Below are positions 1 to 12,816 of a stretch of DNA of 64,000 nt, in pieces (within the stretch, counting starts at the first letter, position 1; each line of letters begins with the position of its first letter). The DNA is from Adenophora triphylla var. japonica. Lineage: Eukaryota; Streptophyta; Magnoliopsida; Asterales; Campanulaceae. Where the stretch lies: NCBI GenBank assembly GCA_022495995.1, contig JAFEMH010000756.1, positions 310,001-374,000 of the forward strand, given 5' to 3'. The translations under genes and the position numbers were made by a program. The notes below the pieces were generated by a model. It ran no database searches. It was not told where the DNA came from and saw only the letters and a program-made list of their open reading frames with translations.

Positions 1-1185
1 CATTGGTAAAGCCCTCCTTCTCAAAACCCTAAAATCCTCTTTTAACTTCTTGTTCATCTTGTTCTTCTCACTTGGATCTACTTGATGTCTTGTTTAACTT
101 AAGTTTTGACCTAAGATGGTCATCTTGAAGTTCATCTTCATGAATGACCATCTCAAATGGTCTACATTTTAAATCTCTAAATTGATTTTTCTCTTTAAAT
201 TCATCTTTACAAAGATCCCCTCTCCCTTTGCAAAGGATATGTTTAAACCCCATAAATTCCCCAAGGATGACTTGAGTTTTGATAACCACTTGGCACAAGG
301 TAGTGGAATCAAGTCTAGGGATGAAAATGGGGTGAACATAGATGCAAACCCCCCAAAAATCACATTTCTCCTCAAGAACATCTTGCTGTCCAGTAGCATT
401 GTTCTGAGAACTCAGTCCATTTTCCTATTTTTTGGACCCAGTAAAACTTGGAATTGGGTGTTGACTACAAAATACTTTTTGTAGCCAACATCCAGAGCTT
501 TCCAGACATATTTTTAATTTATTTTTTGCGTGAGTAAAACTCCTTTTTTCAATTTTTCTTTTAGAGGCCAGTTCATCAGCTTCTGGAAATCCAGATTTCA
601 GATCTGAGATTTCCAGAAGGTTTTGACCCCTCAAATCATCTCCAAAATGAAAAGTTCTTTTACAGAAACCTTTTTTAAGGTGTTTTTAACATTTTTCATT
701 CCCGGACTTTTCCCAGATTCTGGAGTTTTCAAGCCCTAAAGTCCATTTCAAAGTCAAGGGCCAACTGTCTTTTTCATTCTGGCAGAAATGGTTTTCAACT
801 TCCGAAAATCTTTTGAGTGCCAAATCTCAACCCAAAAATCACCCAAAAAATCATGGGATCAGTTTAAAGCCTTAAAAAGAGCTCCCAATTTTTACTTACC
901 TCAGTTTCAACTTATTTTGGCCAAAACACACACACACACACGCACACACAACAAAGGATTTTGAATGTTTGGAAGACTCGTTTTTACGAGGCGTTCCGGG
1001 TGCACATTAACGTCCTTCCCGGCACGTAACATGACCTCCGAACCTAAATCTCTGATCTCGGGCTTTTTTCAAAGTTTTGGCCTTCAAAATTAAAATGGCG
1101 TGGCGACTCCGTTTTTCCGGTTTTATTTGGTTTTTCAAAGAAACGCAAAAATCGAAATTTTCCCGCGAATGGCAACATCATCACA
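1..1185 (+). repeat. RE1 5' LTR, left part missing
   Basis: This matches, in direct orientation, 11814-13050 and, in reverse complement, the LTRs at 20439-22133, 31780-33477 and 54249-56102. It ends in CATCATCACA immediately before the primer-binding site. It contains a CA microsatellite near 930-950 and the conserved U5 block (about 960-1070) with the hairpin CTCGT/ACGAG. The first roughly 600 bases of the LTR lie outside the window. Confidence 0.88.
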
Positions 1186-1186
1186 G

Positions 1187-1204
1187 TGGCGACTCCGCTG
1201 GGGA
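1187..1204 (+). other. RE1 primer-binding site
   Basis: TGGCGACTCCGCTGGGGA lies one base after the LTR end. The same sequence occurs at the same place in RE3 (reverse complement, 31761-31778) and, with changes, in RE2 (14512) and RE4 (50027). The form resembles the primer-binding sites of Tat/Ogre elements. Which tRNA it matches was not checked. Confidence 0.8.
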
Positions 1205-2466
1205 CTAAGCTTTTTCTAAAAAAAATGATATTTGGTATATTGGTGGAAACCATTAAACTTCCCGTTATCGCCTCCTAACACGAGTCGGGGATAAATTGTG
1301 GTTTAACAATCCCACGTACCGGTATCATCGTTTTCAAAAAAAAAAAAGAAAAAGCTTTCGAGGGTCAAGCTTCCGTCCCGACATTTGAAAATTCTTTGTT
1401 TTGTGTGTGTTTATTTTTGCACATTTTTCGTGTTTGTTTTGGCCGCCTCGGAAAAAGTCAAAATTTTGACTGTCGGAATAATGTCCCTAACTGTCGGAAT
1501 TTCCGTGCTTACGTGCTTATGTGCTCATAAAAAAAATTTCAAAAAAAAAAAAGATTTTTCAAAAAAAAAGAAAATTTCCAAAAAAAAAATCATGCATCAT
1601 ACTTTTTAAGACACATAAAAAATTTTCTATTTTACTCGTAAAAGAAGATAGATCGTTGCACACTACGCGCACGTTGACCGTACACCGCACACTACGTCCT
1701 TAACCCGGAAATCCTTGTCGCGGTCCGTTTGGTCTTATTACGCCTCTCGGACGAGCACGGGACTACCCAAACATCCCATGGAGCCTCGTGTCGACCATGC
1801 ACTTGTCCGTGACACACTTTGTCCGAGACCCGGTTGGTTTTTAGTCCGGGTCCGTGTCATGCCCCTGTCTGTGTATAGACCTTTCCTTTCAAGCCTTTGT
1901 CGGCATACCGACTCAATATCTTCGGGTCCCTAATCGCCGAAGTTCGCCGGTTTTCCGCCGCAGACTTTGACCAAGATATTGACCGGCGCCTTGACTTCGG
2001 CTCGGCGGCACAAATTATACATCGACTCCCAAAGATGACACCGAGTCATCAAGGATTAATGATTATTCCATGCCTAATTACGGCCTAATTGACGACAAGT
2101 CAAGATCAATCGTGGACATTCATCGGTCCGAATCATGCCGACTTTATCGTCGAGCTCTCGGACATGATCTTGACTTTGACGTCGGCCTTTGTCCGTAATT
2201 TACATCGAATGCTCATTAAGACTGGATTACCCGCCGACTTCTAGGATCGTTTTCTTTCGGCCGGTGGGACCCGCTTGCCCTATAGGACCCTCGCCCGGGC
2301 CGTCCACCCCGGGAGGTCGAAATACAGTGGAATACGAGGGGCTTATAGACGTAGTGACGGGGCCCACCGATCCAGAATCGAGTAGTTCGAAAAAAAATAA
2401 GAGCAATCTTTTCCAACCGATTAGGTTAATAAAACGTGTTTTAAGTAAACATGAACAAATAATCGC
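1205..2466 (+). other. RE1 untranslated leader
   Basis: Non-coding leader between the primer-binding site and gag. It has A-rich runs near 1530-1600 and a segment at 1650-1720 that matches the leaders of RE2 (about 14865-14950) and RE4 (50270-50420). A strongly conserved block follows at 2270-2450, containing the stem-loop at 2294-2313 and the motif AAGAGCAATCTTTTCCAACC. Short ORFs here are not conserved between copies. Confidence 0.7.
2294..2313 (+). promoter_or_regulatory. Leader stem-loop upstream of gag (RE1 copy)
   Basis: Arms CCCGGG (2294-2299) and CCCGGG (2308-2313) are self-complementary around an 8-base loop. Equivalent stem-loops sit in the same context in RE2, RE3 and RE4. The flanks CTATAGGACCCTCGC and GGGGCTTATAG are conserved. 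A role in RNA packaging or dimerisation is inferred from position and conservation only. Confidence 0.55.
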
Positions 2467-4754
2467 ATGTTGCATGAGCCTAAGAGCCCAAACACCTACC
2501 CTCCTTCAATTCCCGCCATCCGAACCCTCGTGTCTTTCCCCGCAGCCTCCGCGTAAAGCTTGGTTTCGGGCACCGGTCACCGTTTAATCAGTTGGGAAGA
2601 GTCAAGTGCCTCATCGCCTTCGCCGTTTGTTTCAACTCCGGGTTTCGAGAATGTCTCGCATCAGCCTGGTAACGAGGGGGACAACGTCACTCCGCCTCCC
2701 GGACTCCTCTCAGGCAGAACAAGAATGGAATCGCTTAGCGGTAACGTATGAGAATGCGACAGAAGCACGCTGAATAGCCTTATCGAGGTTATTAAGAGCC
2801 ATGGTTTGGCCGCCACCTCAATCCCGATGGCACCTTCACTGTGGAAGAAGAGGATGACCCCAATCCCAATCTCGGTCGCCCCGATTACTCCAGATGCCAC
2901 CACCAACCTCCTTCGGTGCTACCAGTAACACATGTTCCTCGATCTCTGGGTCGACCACCGGATCCATGCAGCCCCGATGGGACGAATCGGTTCACAGCTC
3001 CTCGGTGGGGGCAAAGTCGGTGCGGAATGTCCTCTCATGGTTGGGATACCTCGGAATGCCACAGCAGATTGGAATCCCACCTCGGTTCGGAACCGATCAA
3101 TCCGTACCTTCACATCAATGGCCACAATTTGGAATGCCGCCACAATGCGGTTCTGGGCCACAGTCAGGAGCCCCTCCTCGAGAATGGTACTGCCCGTTCG
3201 GTTGCTCCTCACACGCCTTTCACAAATCCATTCACTCGTACTTCTATGGGTTATCAAGCCTTCATCCCGGATTCATCCGAATCACCAGACCACAGATCCT
3301 CTCAGTTATGCATCCTCGCCACAACCACCATGCAATTCAACAACCAGGACAAAGAACCCGCACTTAAGCCTACTTATGGGCCTCACTCCGAAAATCCAAG
3401 CCATATGGCTACCCCAGATCTGCCTCCATCTTCTCGATTGGAAGCCAACAAAGAAGTCGCCGGGTTCTATCCTTTTGCCCCAGCTCCTACCTACACTCCC
3501 CTGTAATTTGGGCCAAGGACAGGTTTTCACCTATGCTCCGGATATGGTATTCCTTCCACCAATGCACCACCAACAGCTAGTCCTCTTCCTAGCTCAAATA
3601 TCGGCTCAGAATTCCCGCTCCGCCTTTGGATCCCCAATTGGCTTGGTTTATGGAGCAACACAAGGAAATGAAAGCAACAGATTGCTGAATTGACCGCCAA
3701 AAAGAACACCGCTTCTTCGGCCTACGTATCCCGACTCGATTGTCCCCCCCGCCTCACAAGTTTGTGATGCCCACTCGAATTGTTTGACGGGAGTGCATGC
3801 CCTAAAACTCACTTGGACACCTATACTTTGGCAATGAAGGCTAAGGGATGCACAAACCAGCAATTGGCCGATTACTTTAGTCTCTCTTTGAAGTCGTGGG
3901 CTTTGAAATGGTTTTTCCGATTGCGGCTGAAGCTAGGGCTACTGGGAACAAATTACCAGTACTTTCACGTATAAGTATAAAGCCAACTTGGAGTGGGAGA
4001 CAAACAGAGTTGACCTCGCAAACAACGATGCAGCGCCCTAATGAGAATATTGGGGATTTCTATAAGAGATGGAACTTAAAGCTCGGAAATTGAAATGGCC
4101 ATTCCTCCCTCGACGAGGAGCAAGTTAGACATCTTTCGGTCATGCTTGAAGCCGCATTTGAGAGCTTCCCTCGCCCACTTCCCCTACGCCGACTTGCGTG
4201 CAATGGTTAATTCCGGGCTAAGTTTGAAAAGGCTTACAATCGAAGCTACCTGATCAGCGCACCTCGGCCACGAATATCGGGCTCCTCCCTCCAAAACTAC
4301 TCTCACTTTCGCTTAAAGGCAAAGAGGCGATCGGCTACGCGGGACGGGACTGTAACAATGCCACTTCCTTTGTTCCCAAGAAGCCCGATGCATCCAGATC
4401 CCGCTCCAAGACTTGAGAAACTTTGGGATGCCTTTGAGTGATATCTTCGTAGGTTTGGTGAGAGAAGGTTTGCTCCGGCCTTTGGAAAATTATCGCCCTA
4501 GAAACCCTAACGCTCCTTGGATACCTCCAAGCATTGTGCCTTTCATCGGTACCATGGGCACTCGACGGATGATTGCGTCCCCCGAAAAGGCCATCCAAGG
4601 GTTGATTGAGCAAGGGAGATTAGAGATGCCCGAAGGACCCAATACTATCAATAACCCGCTCCCTAACAACATGAGTGTCAACATGATCGAGTTTGGTGGT
4701 TCAAGCCTTGTGGGCACAATGGAGTTTGACTCTGTCCCTTTGCAAGGTCAATAA
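2467..4754 (+). pseudogene. RE1 gag pseudogene (Retrotrans_gag type)
   Basis: Decayed capsid polyprotein of a Ty3/gypsy element. The start is placed at 2467 because that ATG aligns with the intact RE4 gag start at 51208. Recognisable pieces occur in shifting frames: a Pro/Gln-rich N-terminal region (about 2560-3510), the core domain with ACPKTHLDTYTLAMKAKG (3780-3974) and NENIGDFYKRWNLKLG (up to 4093), and the C-terminal part with GMPLSDIFVGLVREGLLRPL, then IQGLIEQGRLEMPEGPNTI (4413-4754). Several frameshifts and stops separate them. The out-of-frame stretch after KWFFR is also present in RE3, so at least that lesion predates the split of the two copies. It is not expected to make Gag. Confidence 0.8.
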
Positions 4755-7700
4755 ACCGGCCATCGCAGTGCAATGAAGATGGTTGGATTGAGCAAAAAGT
4801 TGCCAAGGAAATCCCGATGGAAAGGTCTGCAATAGCTCCGTGCCTCGGCAGTCGAAGAATAGATGCATGGTTCAACAAAGAAAGAGCGGCTAGGACCTGG
4901 GGCTACCTATCTTTAAAATAGTCTTTTGAGTCAACCTTCGTAGGTTCTAGTACTTTTCTTTCACCTAAGTCCTTCCTGGACATTTGTCGTTGTAGTCCAT
5001 TTTGGACATAGTGGTTAAGTGTCTAATTTTTAATATAAGTCTTTTTTCTTTTCTTGCTAGACTCGAGACATCATTTGCGCACCCACTTTACACTTAATTG
5101 AAATGGTTTTATCCAAAATGATCACTTGTGCTGCTCAACCACTAATTCTTCAAAAATGATTAATATTTAAACTAATCGGAGTGAGAAAATCAATTGATAT
5201 CCTTCCCAAATTGGGGCTTACCAACTCCCCATCTTGCATCTCATATGCTCACATCCCTTTCATCATCATCATCTCGTTGCTCGATGAATTTGCATGGATC
5301 TTTTCTCATATAAAGCTTAAGCAAGCAATGAAGACTTAATCTCGTAGGGATTGCGGTTGAAACCTTTCACCCATAGGAAAGCCATTACCTCACCCTTACC
5401 AAACACTACCCTCTCATTTCAAGATCGGCGTGTTTTGAAACCCGGTTTAGCCATCATTTTTGCTCCATACTGAGAGAAAGTCCAAGCGAGCCCGAGAAGT
5501 TAGCTTCGAGAATCGGCGATGCGCAAATTATCTCAAGCCATGAAGGAAGGACAAAGATAATCCTCAACTCCTCGTGAAGCTTTCCAAGTCAAAAAAAAAA
5601 AAAAAAAACAAAAAAAACAAAAACAAAAAAAACAAAAAAAAAACAAAAAAAAAAAAGAAACAAAAAAAAGAAGGATTTTAAAATCCTCACAATCTCGGAT
5701 ATAATTCCAAGCTCCTCAGAAGCCTTCCAAAAAAAAAAAAAAAGAAGAAGAACTCAAAAGTCCCCGACATCTCAAGAAGCTCTCCAATGATCAAAAAGGA
5801 GCCTGAATTCTCGCAAGATCGCAAAAAGTTGTCAGTCGCTCGGACTTCCTCTTATCATTACCTTAAACCAATCCCAAGCCATCCTCTCAATTTTGGAGGA
5901 TACTCCCATCACCATTACCCTTGCCCTTGGCCAAGTCAAAATCTGACCTCTCATTCTTGGAGGCAATCAATCTTCCTCGCCATAGATTTCCCAAACACAT
6001 CCCCGCGAGCCAACCTCTCATCTTTAGAGGTTCAGTCAGTAAAAGGCCTAGCCGACCTCTCATGTCAAGAGGTCATAATCTCCCAAATCACCCGATAGCC
6101 GATCGAAGCCCAGAAACCCAACTACAGTCCCTACCTGGATAGCAGCTTCATTCTAATATCCTCGATGTCGGGATCAAATTAATGCTTCATTGCTTGCTTA
6201 AATTGGAAGCTAATCCATTTTGGTTCAAAATTACCAATCAAAGATTGTGCAAATTCAACCCTTCCCTTCATGTGAGCATATTTCATTTCTCCTCACAAAC
6301 ACTTGCCGTGGATGTCCCACTGGGGCTTCGCATCCGTGTGTTTCATGGACACTCTAAGGGGATATGTTATTCAATCCTCCAAATCCTCAAAATCCCCAAA
6401 GGTCCTCGGACCCTGAATTTCAACATCCATTCTCTTTTCATTCGGGATAGGCCCGAACTACGGCGACCCTGAGCTCTTCATAATGGAGGGAACGTAGGCA
6501 ACCGAAATGGTCCTGGTCGAAATCACAAACAAATCTCAAAAAAAAAAAAAAAAAACCCGGTCTCATCAAGGATCGACCCTATACACTTTCCGCCCCTTCC
6601 AAGCTTGATTTTCGATATCGCTGGTTTTCTCCTTGTGATTAATCAAAATATTTGTTCATATCGATTTAGGGATTGAATAATCCCGAACATTAACAGTGGT
6701 TTTAAGCAAGTGCCTTGTGATCATCATGAATAAGACAAGTTTTCAAGTGTCTCGACAAGTCTTCTCTCTCTCCATCATAGGAAATAGAGCCAAACACTGT
6801 CTTTTCGTCTCGGGGGCTTCCATACACTTTTCCACACCTTGTGATGCTTATACTCTCTCAAAAGAGTCAAAACCAAAAGCGAGAGTGTCATACACAAATT
6901 CGGGAGACATTCCCATCTTTTCAAAAGATATGCCCCCGCACGTAAACATTTCGAGTCTTGTCCGAAGAATCGGTTGACTAAGGTCTCGAAAAGATGGGTT
7001 CCCCTCTCGTAAGACTACTCAATTTCTTCATGCCGGGGCTTGCTAAGCGGTTCTCCTGCTGTGATTTTCTCTGTGCTGCCTCTTCAAGCCGGGCTTATAT
7101 AGTCATCTTTGGGTCCACGTCGGGTTCTTCACCACGAGATAGACTCGCCAAATCGCTTCTTCAAAATCTGGACTTTGCCTACTCGGGATCCTGGGGGCTT
7201 TGTCAAGATGGTCTTTTGGACCCGGGAATTTTATCAAGAAAGAAAATTTCAGCCTTCAGAACTTGGTACACGGCAGCTCTTCCCCGTAACATCGGAATTC
7301 AAGATCAAGGTTTCTCCGGCATTAGCATTCCATCAAATCATCCTCGAACAAGGTTTCGGCCAAAGTCACAAACTCACCCAAATGAAAGAAGCGTCGCTCG
7401 TATCAACGTTGGCCCCTAAAGTCTGTCGGCATTAGCCTTCAAATGACCAAGAATTGAGAGGAAAGTTTCAATCACTTGAGACCCAGGGATCCGAATCCAA
7501 TCTCATAAAATTGAGGTCCATGTGATATTGCTAACAAAACCTCATCAACAACCGCCGTTTAAATCGCGATCGAGGGCTTTCATCCCCACTTCTCGCTTCA
7601 AAATATGTTCCAAACGGTCTCCGGACACATAACCCTCTCATCACCACGCATCCCCACAAAAATCTCTCCCAAGGGGGCTCGTAGCATGCACAAAACTTGA

Positions 7701-8097
7701 GTCAATAGGAATAATCCTAAATCATCGAAGATCATAAATCATAATTTTCTGCCCGGGAAGCTTAGGCTAAGTGCATCTTCGAAAGCAAGTAAATGCATCA
7801 TCCCATAATCATGGTTCCATGCATGCATCTGTCATCATGAATGCCGTATATGCATCTTCCTCTTCATTGCCGAATGCAGGAATTCAAACGTGAAATCAAA
7901 TCCCCTTTTTCGGCAAGGATGATCTTCACCAAAGACGACCTCCAATGAATGAAGACGCCCTCACAACATCTACAGTTTGGCAAAGACAAGCTCACGGCGT
8001 CTCGCAACTTGCTAAAAGACGACCTCCAATGTCCACAAATGGATGAAAACAGCCCCCAGCTGAAGACCACCTCCAGCTGTCCTACAATTCCGGTCGT
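4755..8097 (+). other. RE1 non-coding 3' region
   Basis: About 3.3 kb without convincing coding sequence. It begins with the junction block GGGGCTACCTATC (about 4900) that also follows gag in RE2 (33930) and RE3 (28175), so gag is joined directly to the post-integrase region in all three. It contains A-rich tracts (5588-5660 and 5727-5745), a 6-bp-spaced pair of CCTCTCAT-type repeats near 5945-6070, and the conserved CTACG/CGTAG stem-loop at 6458-6497. ORFs here are short and differ between RE1 and RE3. Confidence 0.65.
6458..6497 (+). promoter_or_regulatory. Conserved 3'-region stem-loop (CTACG/CGTAG), RE1 copy
   Basis: Outer arms CTACG and CGTAG enclose an inner CTC/GAG pair. It is followed by GCAACC. 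Copies at 26608-26646, 34917-34955 and 57727-57764 keep both stems with different inner sequence. See the finding on this motif. Confidence 0.55.
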
Positions 8098-8630
8098 AGA
8101 CGCCAAGTTCTCGAATACAAGTCGGTCGAGACGCCCAGGTTCTCAAAATGCAAATCGGTCGGGGACGCCAAGTTCTCAAATGCAAATCAAATGCCAATCG
8201 GTCGAGAGACGCCAAGTTCTCGAATACAAGTTCGGTCGTGACGCCCGAGCTCTCAAAATGCGAATCAAATGCCAATCGGTCGAGGAGACGCCAAGTTCTC
8301 GAATACAAGTCGGCCGGGGACGAGCCTCTCAAAATGCAAATCGGTCGTGACGCCAAGTTCTGGAGATGCAAATCAAATGCCAGCTTGGTCGAGACGCTTA
8401 GTTCTCACAATACAAATTCGGTCGGAGACGCCAAGTTCTCAAATGCGGCTCTCGGTCGTGGACGCTGCTCAAATGCAAATCAAAATGCCGCCGGTCGAGA
8501 AGACGCCAAGTTCTCACATACAAATCGGTCGAGAGACGCGAGTTCTCTAAGGCAAGAAGGTCGAGACGCCCAAGCTCTCCAATACGATGCGGTCGAGACA
8601 CCAAGTTCTCAAAAGCAAGAAGTCCCAATG
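8098..8630 (+). repeat. RE1 tandem array 1 (about 32-bp units, core GACGCCAAGTTCTC)
   Basis: Degenerate head-to-tail units with the cores GACGCCAAGTTCTC and AAATCGGTCG. The same monomer forms the array at 24160-25005 in RE3 in reverse orientation, where it is much more regular. RE1's copy carries many irregular short insertions. ORFs across the array are by-products of repetition. Confidence 0.85.
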
Positions 8631-8904
8631 TGAATACAAGCTCGACCACCTCTGAGGTTGACGATCACAGTGAATGCGAGACTCAACCAAACTCCTCCTT
8701 CAGGTCAAAATGCTTCCAAGACAGTGACAAATCGTCGGCGGCTTCGTCCCCACGAACAACTTAACAACTCTTCATCAACGTCAGCCCGTAGCCTCGGTCC
8801 TTCCAGCGCAACTACGGGTGCTGTGCGGCACAAAGACAAATATGACCTACTTTTCCTAAAGCATATCTTAGTCAACTACTTTTCTAAAAGAACATTATCA
8901 TCGA
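8631..8904 (+). other. RE1 spacer between arrays 1 and 2
   Basis: A single-copy spacer of about 270 bp between two tandem arrays. I see no gene, promoter or repeat in it. Confidence 0.5.
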
Positions 8905-9745
8905 GATCATAGGGCGACTTCCCCAAATGATCAAGCCAAAACCTTAGGGTGACTTCCCCACAAGCTCTGATCAAACCATAAAGGGCGACTTCCCAAAATA
9001 GTCGAGATCACATAGGGTGACTTCCCAAAAATAGTCAAACCGTGGGCGACTTCCCAAAACAAGTCGAGATCAAGCACATAGCGAAGGCGACTTCCCAAAG
9101 CTTGATCAAACCATAGGGCGACTTCCCAAAAATAGTCAAACCAATGTGGCGACTTCCCAAAAATAGTCAAACCGTAGGGCGACTTCCCAATTCCCCCGAA
9201 ACAAAGTCGAAACCGTAGGGCGTGACTTCCCCAAAACAGTAGCCAAAACCGCGGGCGACTTCCCAAAAATAGTCAAACTCGTAGGGCGACTTCCCAAAAA
9301 TAGTCGAGATCATAGGGTGACTTCCCAAAACAAATCAAACCAAAGGGCGAGGCTTCCCAAAATAGTCGGATCATAGGGCGACTTCCCAAAAATAGTCAAA
9401 CCGTAGGGCGACTTCCCAAAAATAGTCGGATCATAAAAGCGGGTGACTTCCCAAAAACAGTCAAACCATGTAGGGGGGCGACTTCCCAAAAATAGTCAAA
9501 CACGGGCGACTTCCCAAAAATAGTCAGATCATGGGCGACTTCCCAAAGCATAGTCAAACCGTAGGGTGACTTCCCAAAAATAGTCAAACCAGCAGGGGCG
9601 ACTTCCCAAAATAGTCGACCATCGTGAGGCGACTTCCCAAAAATAGTCGGATCATAAGGGCGACTTCCCTAAAATAGTCAATCCCTCGGGTGACCCGCGA
9701 GATACCGGTCAATCTCTGGTCGACTTCCCAAAATGATCGGATGCA
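8905..9745 (+). repeat. RE1 tandem array 2 (about 28-30-bp units, core GGGCGACTTCCCAAAAATAG)
   Basis: Around 28 irregular units containing GCGACTTCCCAAAAATAGTC followed by AAACC or GGATCAT. The counterpart in RE3 is at 22565-23190 (reverse complement, core TTTTTGGGAAGTCACCCTA), which is regular. Unit length and spacing vary here because of scattered one- to six-base insertions. Confidence 0.88.
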
Positions 9746-9869
9746 TCGGCGGCTTCCACGGATCTGATCAATCCTCGGGTGGCTCCCAAATCTTCCTCTT
9801 GACAGACGTTGATCTTTCGTAAGTCAATCCCGAGTCTTCCCTGAAGAAGAACACCTTCAAATAGCCTCC

Positions 9870-10475
9870 ATCAATTTGTACCGAACCTCCATTTAAGTTC
9901 ATGTACTCTGAACTAAGTTCCCATTTAGGTTCATACTCACGACCAGATCTAACCATTTAAATCTCAACTTAGGTTCGTACTCTCGAACTAAGTCTCCATT
10001 TAAGGTTCATACTCAGCCTCCGAACCGAACCTCAACTTAGGGATTCATACTCTGAACTAAGTTCCCCGTTTAGGTTCATACTCTGAACGAGAAATCTCAA
10101 CTTAGGTTCATACTCTACGAACTAAGTCTCCATTTAAGTTCATACTCTGAGCAGGAACCAGAACAAAAATCTCAACTTAGGTTCATACTCTGAACTAAGT
10201 TCCCATTTAGGTTCATACTCTAGGAACCAAATCTCAACTTAGGTTCGTACTCTGAACTAAGTCTCCATTTAGGTTCATACTCTAAACGAGCAAGACCTCG
10301 AAACTTAGGTTCGTACTCTGAACTAAGTTCCCATTTAGGTTCATACTCTGACGAACCAAATCTCAACTTAAAGGTTCATACTCTGAACTAAGTCTCCATT
10401 TAAGGTTCATACTCTGTGAACCCAGAACCTCAACTTAGGTTCATAACTCTGAACTAAGTTCCCATTTAGGTTAAA
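9870..10475 (+). repeat. RE1 tandem array 3 (core GGTTCATACTCTGAAC)
   Basis: Alternating units with cores AGGTTCATACTCTGAAC, TAAGTTCCCATTTAGG and AATCTCAACTTAGG, giving a composite period of roughly 90 bp. I found no counterpart in RE3, so this array was gained by RE1 or lost by RE3. Spacing is irregular. Confidence 0.82.
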
Positions 10476-10503
10476 TACCCTCTCGAAGAAATTTCCCGGC
10501 GGT

Positions 10504-10695
10504 TAAAGCGTAAGACCGAGTGCCTGAGAAAGATAACGAGATCCCCGTATCTTTCATCAAAATCTTCCACGGCAAGTTAAACGTAAGACCGATCTCCCCG
10601 AGAAAGATAACGGAATCCCGTATCTTTCATCAAAATCATCCCCTGACGAGTAAAAGCGTAAGACCGATTTCCCCAGACGAATACGTCGATTTTCC
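10504..10695 (+). repeat. RE1 tandem array 4 (about 60-bp units)
   Basis: About three partial units containing GCGTAAGACCGA, CGAGAAAGATAACG and CCCGTATCTTTCATCAAAATC. Within a unit, AAAGATA and TATCTTT are inverted and could pair. No counterpart was seen in RE3. Confidence 0.7.
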
Positions 10696-10737
10696 CAGCT
10701 AGAGCTAACTTGACGAAATCTCGAGTAAATTTTTGAA

Positions 10738-10775
10738 CTACGGCAGGAAGCTTGATTCCCACTCGGGATACGTAG
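10738..10775 (+). promoter_or_regulatory. CTACG/CGTAG stem-loop between RE1 arrays 4 and 5
   Basis: Outer arms CTACG (10738) and CGTAG (10771) enclose TTCCC-ACTC-GGGA. A second, weaker copy is at 11066-11100, between array 5 and the polypurine tract. The same motif punctuates the arrays of RE3. Confidence 0.5.
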
Positions 10776-10889
10776 GTAGCCTATCGTTAGTCCAGAAACC
10801 ACTCGACCAAAATGGTCATCCTTTCCTTCGGCGACGGACGTAAGGGCCGATCCTTTCAAGCAAAGTCCACGAGAGGACCATCTATCCCC

Positions 10890-11020
10890 CACCATCAAGT
10901 TCGAGCACCTAAACGCCATCTCCCAGGTTCGAGGCACCTAAAACGCCATCTTCCAAGGTTCGAGGGCACCTAAAACGCCATCATCTTCAAAGTCAGGCGC
11001 ACTACAAAACGCCATCATCT
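10890..11020 (+). repeat. RE1 tandem array 5 (about 30-bp units, core CACCTAAAACGCCATC)
   Basis: Four imperfect units with the cores GGTTCGAGG, CACCTAAAACGCCATC and TTC. The same monomer forms a 15-unit regular array in RE3 (23245-23710, reverse complement). In RE1 it is last before the LTR; in RE3 it comes before array 2. Confidence 0.78.
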
Positions 11021-11210
11021 CCGGGTTGATACCTTAAAAACAATCATTCCCTGTCAAAGACCGAACTACTACCGGCCACATTCCCACTCTGGATACGTAG
11101 GTAGCACTCTATCGCTAGGTTCAACCACTCGATCACTTGATCATCCTCACAAATATGGAGCCTATTTTATCGACGACCCCGGCCCGCTTCCTTCGAAAGC
11201 GCCGTCGCCA

Positions 11211-11218
11211 GAGGGGCT
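11211..11218 (+). other. RE1 polypurine tract
   Basis: GAGGGGCT lies just before the right LTR. The identical tract precedes the RE3 3' LTR (reverse complement at 22136-22143). Its position fits the plus-strand priming site of LTR elements. Confidence 0.65.
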
Positions 11219-11220
11219 AC

Positions 11221-12781
11221 CCGTAAGTGCTCCAATTTGAGTCAGCTGGCTGGCTGCTAGAAAGTTAACGAAAAGTTTTAACATTTCTAACATGATTTCT
11301 TAAACCCTATTCCTAACATTTCTAACCAAAAGTGAGGGTAGATTAGGAATTGCCATTTAAAGATAAACAAGGAAAAGAATTCCTCAAAAGCAAAAGAAAT
11401 TGGAAAAATCCGAATTGGGCAAGTTGAAAAACATAAAGTCTTTGGAATTTTGAATTTTATTCTTCCCTGTCCAAAAGCACCGCAGCCTCGAGATGAACAA
11501 GTGACACGCCTCTCACGGGAAACCCTCCTCCGCGGACACTATATGTGACACATTTCCAATTGTCCCTATAAATTGGAACCCTCCTCTCTCGCCTTTTAAG
11601 GGGGAATTTGATCACAGCAACGAGAACGGTTCCGGCGAAATATAGAGAGAAAACAAAGTGGGAATCCCTTGATTGCACACCTTTTCCTCTTTGAATCTTT
11701 CCTCAATCAAATACCAAAAACACCAAACCTTGATACTCACTCAAAGCCCAAACTTACCAAATCTTGATATTCCTCAAGTCAAATTCCAAGCCTAGGGAAG
11801 ATAGAGGTGTCACCATTGGTAAAGCCCTCCTTCTCAGAAACCATTTAAAATCCTCTTTTAACTTCTTAGTTCATCTTGTATTCTTCTCTCACTTGGATCT
11901 ACTTGATGTCTTGTTTAACTTAAGTTTTGACCTAAGATGGTCATCTTGAAGTTCATCTTCATGAATGACCATCTCAAATGGTCTACATTTTTAAATCTCT
12001 AAATTGATTTTTCTCTTTAAATTCATATCTTTACAAAGATCCCCTCTCCCTTTGCAAAGGATATGTTTAAAACCCCATAAATTCCCCAAGGATGACTTGA
12101 GTTTTGATAATCCACTTGGCACAAGGTAGTGGAATCAAGTCTAGGGATGAAAATGGGGTGAACATAGATGCAAACCCCCAAAAATCACATTTCTCCTCAA
12201 GAACATCTTTTGCTGTCCAGTAGCATTGTTCTGAGAACTCAGTCCATTTTCCTATTTTTTGGACTCCAGTAAAACTTTAGGAATTGGGTGTTGACTACAA
12301 AATACTTTTTGTAGCCAACATCCAGAGCTTTCCCAGACATATTTTTAATTTTATTTTTTGCGTGAGTAAAACTCCTTTTTTTCAATTTTTCTTTTTAAGA
12401 AGGCCAGTTCATCAGCTTCTGGAAATCCAGATTTCAGATCTGAGATTTCCAGAAGGTTTTGACCCCTCAAATCTATCTCCAAAATGAAAAGTTCTTTTTA
12501 CAGAAACCTTTTTTAAGGTGTTTTGAACATTTTTAATTCCCGGATTCCCTTTTTTCCCAGATTGCTGAGTTTTCAAGCCCTAAGAAAGTCCATTTCCTAA
12601 AGTCTCAAGGGCCAACTGTCTTTTTCTATTCTGGCAGAAATGGTTTTCAATCTTCCGAAAATCTTTTGAGTGCCAAATCTCAACCCAAAAATCACCCAAA
12701 AATCACATGGGGATCAGTTTAAAAAAGCCTTAAAAAGAGCTCCCCAATTTTTACTTACCTCAGTTTCAACTTATTTTGGCC

Positions 12782-12816
<35 letters not shown>

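Noticed and set aside
182..484. ORFs inside the RE1-family LTRs (for example 182-484 and 21566-21943)
   Set aside because: They recur in each LTR copy but with different ends and frames, and LTRs of this kind do not code. They are chance ORFs in repeated DNA.
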